Part shown: positions 58,140-64,000 of the stretch, piece by piece | Numbering within the stretch: position 1 is the stretch's first letter | Layout of the letters: each line of letters starts with the position of its first letter | NCBI GenBank assembly: GCA_038503065.1 | Contig: JBCAMK010000017.1 | Coordinates: 744,001 to 808,000, forward strand | DNA from: Paragyromitra xinjiangensis | Lineage: Eukaryota; Ascomycota; Pezizomycetes; Pezizales; Discinaceae | Length of the DNA: 64,000 nucleotides | Reading direction: 5' to 3' | Made by a program: the position numbers and the translations under genes | The notes under the pieces: model-generated | What the model saw: only the letters and a program-made list of their open reading frames with translations | Told to the model about the DNA's origin: nothing | The model's database searches: none

Positions 58140-58937
58140 GGTGACGCGTAGGAAGGTTGCGGCTCTGGGTAAGATAGGACAATGGGAAGCTGAGATGGGG
58201 TTTCGCGTTCAGGTTGCATCACATCGATTGGGTTGTTGCTAGGGGTTAGGGTTGTATACCCAAGCCCATTCTACTTGGGAGTTAAAGTGTTTTTTCAAGT
58301 TTAATCACCTCATGGTATTCTAGGCCGATTCTATGCTCGTTTGTGGCTTCTCGTATAGATTTGATCAAGGTGGATGATGGCTGCCCAAAACACATCTGGA
58401 TCATAATACGTCACTCATCTGCCAAGCTTCAACCTAAGCTAAAAGCTATGAGCGGTACCGAAAAATACCTCGCATTTTTAGTATTAAGGTGCTTTTCCCA
58501 AAGAAATCTCATTATTTAGGAAGGTATCCCCTAAATTACATACTTCTAATCCCCGGCCCGTTTTCGTTAGTGGGGAATAATCTAAAACGGGTCAAAATAT
58601 TTGAGAATCTCCACATACGTGCATCGTGATTGTTTCTTCGAAGAAAGAAAGGCCTTGCGTTGAAGATTTATTGTAGGAATCTTCGTTTTTTGGTTTCCCT
58701 CTCGGATAGTTTGAATCTATAATCCCTCCGTTCTCCAAGGATTTGCGAGCTTTAACATTGTTGATGATTGCACGAAGTAAATCATGGAGTAACTAAGTAG
58801 TAGTAGATGCTTGAAGTTATTTTTCGTGGAACTAACTGCGGTAAACACGACTAAATTTTCTTAGAAGAGCACCCCGGCGCAGTAGCGGAGTCAGGTGTCT
58901 GTTTTGGGGGCATATTCATGCTTGAGAAAAAAACAAT

Positions 58938-59033
58938 CGACACCGACAGGGTTCGAACCTGTGCTCCCGAAGGAATCAGATATCCAAATTCAAGAATTCA
59001 AGTCTGACGCCTTAACCACTCGGCCACGGTGTC
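58938..59033 (-). tRNA. tRNA-Ser(UGA) with 15-nt intron, second copy
   Basis: Mature sequence identical to the copy at 22486..22581 except for one base in the variable arm. Anticodon TGA at 59000..58998; 15-nt intron at 58996..58982. The intron differs from the other copy at 5 of 15 positions although its length and position are the same. All stems are intact and a T7 run lies a few bases beyond the 3' end (58929..58935 as A7 on the plus strand). Confidence 0.95.
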
Positions 59034-59074
59034 TTGATAAAACCCCATCTATTGAGTATATTTGAGACCAAAAA

Positions 59075-59110
59075 AATTTAAGTCCGGTATCTTAGCTACT
59101 TGCACTTTGG
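59075..59110 (-). pseudogene. Decayed tRNA-Ser fragment 1
   Basis: Read on the plus strand, AATTTAAGTCCGGTATCTTA and the following bases align to AATTCAAGTCTGACGCCTTA of the neighbouring intact gene, corresponding to the 5' half of the tRNA plus anticodon stem. Most differences are transitions. The rest of the tRNA is not recognisable. Confidence 0.4.
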
Positions 59111-59157
59111 GCCTAGGGAGATGATAGTAGATTAGATCACTGAACTTAACATTTTAG

Positions 59158-59199
59158 CAATTCAAGCCCGAGGCCTTGATCACTTGGCTATGATGTTTT
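59158..59199 (-). pseudogene. Decayed tRNA-Ser fragment 2
   Basis: By my hand alignment about 31 of 42 positions match the 5' half (acceptor, D-arm, anticodon stem) of the intact tRNA-Ser at 58938..59033, beginning with a shared AATTCAAG. Nearly all changes are transitions (C/T, G/A). The acceptor stem and T-arm are lost, so it cannot be functional. Confidence 0.5.
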
Positions 59200-59316
59200 A
59201 TAAATTTCTCATCTGGCTTTGCCCTTTAGCATAAGCCCTAACTTACATGTACTTATTTATTGAAGCACCTGGGTCTGCTTTTGAGTATCAGGTGGCTACT
59301 GAACTGATAGAACCTG

Positions 59317-59324
59317 CATGTACA
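59317..59324. repeat. Target-site duplication, left
   Basis: CATGTACA, repeated exactly at 59762..59769; an 8-bp duplication is the hallmark of hAT insertion. Confidence 0.8.
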
Positions 59325-59761
59325 TAGTGACGTCCACGAGCCGAGCCAAAGAACCCAAGAGCCGAGCCTGTTCGAGCCTCAATTTTAGAAGCTCGAGCTT
59401 TGAGCTCGAGCCTTGACTAATCATATATGGATTGGGTAGGTGGGTGGTGAGGCTTTGAAACTGCTATAGGAATAAACTTGATACGGAGGAAGAACCTTAG
59501 TTGTATTGCTGCATCCTTTGTTTCTCTTATTTGTATATAGTACATCATGACACTAGCAAGGGGATTCAACATACAAAATTTTAAATCGCTCACATATAGT
59601 CACTCCCTCCCGGGCCCGCTCAAGTCCCCCGGCCCTCCAGACTCGAGGCTGGGCTCGAGCCTAGCTACTTAACTCGAATACCGCTCGCCCTAATAGCTAC
59701 GAGCCGAGCTAGCTCGAGCTCTTTCCCGGGCTCGTCTCGAACAGGCTCGTGGACATCACTA
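59325..59761. mobile_element. Non-autonomous hAT-type MITE, 437 bp
   Basis: The ends form a terminal inverted repeat: TAGTGACGTCCACGAGCC at the left and the complement of TAGTGATGTCCACGAGCC at the right (one mismatch in 18). The element is flanked by exact 8-bp duplications CATGTACA. Inside each end are repeated CTCGAGC/GAGCTCGAG and GAGCCGAGC words, typical of hAT subterminal repeats. The middle is AT-rich and has no ORF, so transposition would depend on a transposase elsewhere. The intact duplication suggests a fairly recent insertion; superfamily assignment rests on duplication length and TIR form. Confidence 0.85.
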
Positions 59762-59769
59762 CATGTACA
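59762..59769. repeat. Target-site duplication, right
   Basis: CATGTACA, identical to 59317..59324. Confidence 0.8.
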
Positions 59770-60834
59770 TTACATAAAGGATTTAAGGCGGCTATACATT
59801 GCCAGATACATGTATATACATCGTGTCTTGGATACATCTTGGATCTTCATTATCATTTTCGAGATGCATAGGCTCAGGTCTGGCGTAAACGCAATTACTC
59901 TACCGGCAAAATTTCAGGTATGATTATCATATCTTATCCACAGTTATGATCTTTTAGACCACACTACACCATACTAGGAGCTCACTTTTCTATCTTCAGA
60001 ACACTCACTCTTACTGAACCTACGATATCTTGGGACACCCGTTAACCGTAACGGTCACCGCAAGTGCATATGTTCCTTCTGAAAGGGATAATGCCGTATA
60101 TCGTATGTGACAACAGAGCTTTCAAAGATAGTTGAAGGTGGACGCTAAGTTCTCTAGCCTTTTCACATGCCATGTAGTCGAAGCTGTCTAGTCACATGCT
60201 TTTAGAGGAAGAAAAGCGGGTGGTTATGAAGGAACAAGTCGCTAATGCATATGCTAAGCTGCTACGTTTTATATCTGTAGGCTTAGTTTCTAGTTACGAG
60301 TGATAAGACATGACTTGTTCAACAGATCTGGACTCTAAGGGGTTTCCCACACAGAACCTTTAGATAAAGTCTTATTCTCTCTAATCCCACCCCGTCAAAA
60401 TCATAGTTTTATTCGATTTATCTACCCATTTCGCTAAGAAATTTAAATGCGTTTGAGCAGGCAAAGAATATGAGTTGGGAGTTGTTTCACGCCCAGCCTA
60501 AATTTCTTCTTATAGTTATTAAAAATGTACAATTCCGCCCAAATACATCTCCGAGGTTAATAAGATGCAGATAGTAGATGTATTAAGACGGGAATTAACA
60601 TCGAGAGTGAGTATAGTAGCTACACTTAGTCTTCCTTAGGGTACATAATGACTGTATCCGACAAGCACTACCTAAGTATCGTTATCTGGGGGATTGATCT
60701 ATAATATATTCATTTTTCACTATTTTTATCTAGCTATCCTCATGAACAAATATTTTCTTCGACCCTTTACTGTTTGGTACTACGAGCCGTGAGTTTTTGC
60801 CCCTTATTCCATGCAAAAAGATTACAAATCCGCT

Positions 60835-62828
60835 CTAGAACTCATCCTCCCCACTGCCCGAAATAATGACATTGTTAACCTTGAGGACCATCCTGCAAAG
60901 CTGAGTAGCTAATAGAAGTTGCTGGCGTTTTCCAATCAATGGGTCAATGACGAAGTGCTCCCTCATATCGTTGCTTCCGCTTTGCATACAGTCTACTCCG
61001 AGCCTGGAATTGTTCTCACGCGCCTGGCGGGACTTGATGGACGCTAGTGTCTCGATGGGTGACAGGCCAGAGTTCTCGGCGAGCGCCATAGGGATGGCAT
61101 CAAGAGCTTGGGCGAAGGCACGAATGGCGTATTGCTCTAGCCCAGGAGTCTGGGAGGCCGTACTATTAGTATTTCTGTGAACATGTTAGATGGGAAGTGC
61201 CGTCTGATACCTTGTCTGCTTCTTCAGCAACCGCTAGTGAGCAAGAAATTTCCGCAGCACCTCCACCATAGACAATCCGATTATCACGAACTAGATTTCG
61301 GACAACGCAAAGAGCGTCATGTAGCGCACGCTTGGCTTCATCGATAATCTAGAAAAATTTTAGCCTCACATAAAAAAAACAGGAATTTCCTAAATGGGGT
61401 ATTCACCATTTTGTTGCTTCCCCGAACGAACACAGTTACAGCCCGTGTATTAGCGCACTCCTCGATGACCAACATCCGATCCCTAGTTGTCCCAAATGAC
61501 AACTCCCTAACCAAACCAGCTTTTCCCAGCTTTTCCGGTGTCAGATCCTCAAATCTAGGGACAATCCTCGCGTTGGTCGCAATAGCGATCAATTCAATTT
61601 CCGGCCCACCAACCCACCTCACAGCAGGTAATTGATTCTGAAGTAACAAATGATTCGCCTCATCGTCGAAGCCCCACTGGCAAATGACTAGATTTGCCCC
61701 TGTGTCTTTTATTTGCTTGATCATCTCTTCGAACTTACTCTTCTCGTACGCCTGGAGACGCTTGAACTCATCGACGGAGGTAATATCAAGCTTATGCTTG
61801 GTTTTAGGCTTTGGCGGCTCGAATGCACAGGTTAAGATGGCAAGTTTAGCATCGTGGATAACCCGCGGCATTTGCGGGTGTGACATATCTTTATCGATGA
61901 TGACGCCTTTAACCAACATCGAGTCCTCAAGGGACCCGCCGACTTTCCCATCAACTTTAATGAGCTCAAAGTCAACATCCTTACGGTCAAGGTCCGCAAC
62001 GCTCAGAACAGCGTCAACCGCAATTTTAGTGAACTGATCATGAGCTTTGGAAACGATCTTGGACCCCAAAGAAGTCTTCGCAGCCCGAAGTAAATTGTCC
62101 ATGTTGTCCTTTGAAAACTCCACCACGTCCGAGATCTTGTCCAGATGAGCCACTGCAACATCACAGGCTTGGTCAAACCCATCAGCAATTCTTATGGGAT
62201 GGATGCCTTTATCAATCAGGTCGGATGCAGCTTCCAGGAGAGCTCCGGCAAGGACAACAACACCGGTGGTTCCGTCTCCGATCTCGTCGTCCTGGGATTT
62301 TGATAGCTCAACGAGGAGCTTGGCTACGTGATTTTCGATTTCCATCTATAATCCAATATCAGTAGTGCTCGGAGGTCAGTGCTAAGCAAGCGGTAAGCAA
62401 ATGACACACCTGACCCAAAATAGTAGCACCATCGTTCGTAACCGTGATATCACCATCTGGAGATATTAAAATCTTGTCGAGCCCTCGCGGTCCCTACACC
62501 AAACACCAAAACCCTCTCAATCAGCCATCTCTTCCAAGTCCATCCAACAAATTCTAATCCCATACCACTCCACCTTGAACGTACCAGAGAAGACTTGACA
62601 ATATTCGCTACAGTTTTTGCAGCTAGGATGTGAGACTTGACAGCTTCTGTCCCATGTTGTCGTTTCTTCTTTCCCTGGCTATCACAAAGGATCATTGTTA
62701 ACCACAATTTCTAGTGTCCTCCAATCTGGCCATGCAAGCACTCACTCTCGAACAATGATAAACGGCCGCCCATTCTCATCCCGTACCATCTGGGCATTGC
62801 TCATATCGATCTGCATTTGTCCAGCCAT
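60835..62828 (-). CDS. cct5: Chaperonin TRiC/CCT subunit epsilon (Cct5)
   Basis: Subunit of the cytosolic group II chaperonin that folds actin and tubulin. Exons 62828..62746, 62678..62585, 62493..62410, 62345..61407, 61348..61211 and 61149..60835 encode 550 residues, the usual CCT5 length. Landmarks in order: [36 protein letters not shown] (nucleotide site), [20 protein letters not shown] with catalytic [24 protein letters not shown] (epsilon-specific), [21 protein letters not shown], and [11 protein letters not shown]. The exon 5/6 junction uses acceptor CCCAG to give [16 protein letters not shown], matching family spacing; nearer TAG acceptors would be out of frame or insert residues. Ends in [14 protein letters not shown]. 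Confidence 0.96.
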
Positions 62829-63535
62829 GTTAAGGGAACGTTGGAGGGGAACAACTTAAACTGGTGTTCTCGGCAGTCCACCAGTACGCAAGTCGCTAGA
62901 GCCGTGAAGGATTGAAATTTCGATGCAAAGTGAAAGAGAGGAGAGGATGAGAGGGGTGGATGATGCGGCTCGGGGAGGGTTGATGCCTCCAGGTGTTGGT
63001 TGTATCCTTACTAACAACTTCCAAAAAAATGTCAAGGTGGGGTGTTGACCCTGTAGGTGTGTGGCTTTAGCGGGGCTGTGGCGGCACCCAAACGTGGTGG
63101 CAACAACTGGCAACTGGCAACCCTTGATCATTCATACCCATTATGGGGGAGGTTTGACAATGGCCACATCTATATCCTACGGTATACTAGACTGGTGCGC
63201 TCACTGTCTACACTCTCTATAGACCAACTTCTTATTCCAAATATTATATTCGCGAAGCACAAAAGCCAAAGAATAACTACCACCCACTAAATACCACTAA
63301 CACTACCGCTCTTAAGTACTTTTTATGTATCCATGACCACCCCTCCATCCAATAATAAAAAGAAACAACACAAATCACAAATCATTTCTTTGACATTCAT
63401 ATCGTTTCGTCTAAGACATCATTTAACCCCATGATATTTCTCCCACTAAGAATTATTGACCTGAGACCTCATCGCATCAGCAGCAGAAAAATTAACACAA
63501 AAAAGCACAAATACTATAGACTATCGGGCAGGAAA
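62829..63535. promoter_or_regulatory. Spacer cct5 promoter / sec24 3' flank
   Basis: 707 bp; cct5 promoter side is G/T-mixed, the sec24 side is A-rich with scattered CACAAATCACAAATC-type runs near 63368..63382. Nothing else recognised. Confidence 0.4.
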
Positions 63536-64000
63536 TCATACCTTTTCTCTCAATAGTGCCAGGAACTGTCCCAGACTAACACTTTGATCTGCTCTATCCT
63601 CCACCAACATAGTCTGTGCCCACAACCTCAATGCAGGTTCTCCATCGCCCCTCACAACATACAGATGTGGCACTGTGATAGAACCGGCATGCTTCGATTT
63701 ACCGTGGTCCCTGCTTTTATCGATGACGCTTCTAACGCGCTCATTGAACTCCGACCCAGGGCCCTCTAGGATTGGAAGTGATGTTTTTCCCACCTTGACA
63801 TGCTCGACGCCAGGGAGGCCAAATACGTCTTGGATCAATTGCGGCACTGCCTGTGCTCCGATCCAAAGGAATTGGACCTGACTATCGTCTATTAGATAAC
63901 AGCCGTAGGGGGCGAGGCGTTCGGAAGAAAGGTTCATTGCAGGCGGAAGGACAATTTCGCCGGTGGTTGGGTCGGGAAGGCCACAGTTGTCGGGCATGTC
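63536..64000 (-). CDS. sec24: Sec24 COPII coat protein, C-terminal end (truncated by window edge)
   Basis: Cargo-binding subunit of the COPII coat on ER exit sites. Only the last ~154 residues are inside the window, open through the right edge; the Met three bases from the edge is internal. The fragment is the gelsolin-like domain and following helices: [33 protein letters not shown] (given here only as landmarks LSSERL, YLIDD and [13 protein letters not shown]), then [15 protein letters not shown] and the C-terminal YSL-type end FLALLREKV. The pairing of SSERL with FLWIG and a terminal LREKV-like end is diagnostic of Sec24 rather than Sec23. Confidence 0.88.
   Translation of the reverse strand, partial: DMPDNCGLPDPTTGEIVLPPAMNLSSERLAPYGCYLIDDSQVQFLWIGAQAVPQLIQDVFGLPGVEHVKVGKTSLPILEGPGSEFNERVRSVIDKSRDHGKSKHAGSITVPHLYVVRGDGEPALRLWAQTMLVEDRADQSVSLGQFLALLREKV

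Larger units (their letters stand above)
58140..60834. other. Spacer with tRNA-Ser, decayed copies and a MITE
   Basis: Upstream of dpb11. A telomere-like GGGGTTAGGGTTG lies at 58242..58254. The tRNA gene, its decayed neighbours and the hAT-type MITE are listed separately. A bipartite motif is at 60297..60314 and TACATGTA sites at 59244, 59760 and 59807. No coding gene seen. Confidence 0.5.

Noticed and set aside
1..64000. Secondary-metabolite or other functional gene cluster
   Set aside because: No polyketide synthase, peptide synthetase, P450 or transporter genes; neighbours are unrelated housekeeping genes, and the several ubiquitin-related genes are not co-oriented or adjacent.

Overview
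The window reads as nuclear DNA of a filamentous ascomycete (Pezizomycotina, quite possibly a Pezizomycete). Reasons: nearly every gene carries short introns (36 to 149 nt) with GTRNGT-type donors, CTAAC/CTGAC-like branch sites and YAG acceptors; products are typical of ascomycetes (Dma1-type FHA-RING ligase, COMPASS Shg1, Ipi1, PPxY alpha-arrestin, five-BRCT Dpb11/Rad4); and dispersed 5S rRNA and intron-bearing tRNA genes lie between protein genes. Gene density is moderate, with about 18 protein genes in 64 kb and several gene-poor gaps of 2.5 to 5 kb. The only clear transposon is one small MITE.

Layout, left to right: cullin-4 (minus, cut by the left edge) diverges from the spliceosomal helicase Prp2 (plus). 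A dispersed 5S rRNA gene and a shrunken 5S pseudocopy follow. F-box protein A (minus) diverges from nucleoporin Nsp1 (plus). Dma1-like FHA-RING ligase (minus) diverges across 3.2 kb from serine palmitoyltransferase subunit Lcb2 (plus). A 5.2 kb gene-poor stretch holds an intron-containing tRNA-Ser(UGA). Next come an unrecognised RS/Arg-rich protein (plus), F-box protein B (plus, paralogue of A), Ipi1 of the Rix1 ribosome-maturation complex (plus), a mitochondrial PPR-type protein (minus), and Shg1 (plus). Then a candidate 52-aa membrane peptide (plus, tentative), the GPI-anchor deacetylase Gpi12/PIG-L (minus), a small multi-spanning membrane protein (plus), a signal-peptide/single-TM protein (minus), an alpha-arrestin (minus), a 4.9 kb gap, the BRCT scaffold Dpb11/Rad4 (minus), a second tRNA-Ser(UGA) with decayed neighbours, a 437-bp hAT-type MITE with intact 8-bp target duplication, chaperonin Cct5 (minus), and the C-terminal end of Sec24 (minus, cut by the right edge).

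The genes are mostly housekeeping functions not organised as a cluster: ubiquitin ligation and adaptors (cullin-4, two F-box proteins, Dma1, arrestin), splicing, nuclear transport, ribosome assembly, sphingolipid and GPI-anchor synthesis, replication checkpoint, protein folding and COPII transport. I see no secondary-metabolite cluster, virus or CRISPR.

The most unexpected signal is in the gaps: an 18-bp bipartite motif (CGAGTGAT, exactly 4 bp, then a YRTGA-like half) occurs 11 times, always between genes and on both strands. All exon boundaries below were inferred by hand from splice signals, reading phase and family similarity; no alignments or RNA data were available.
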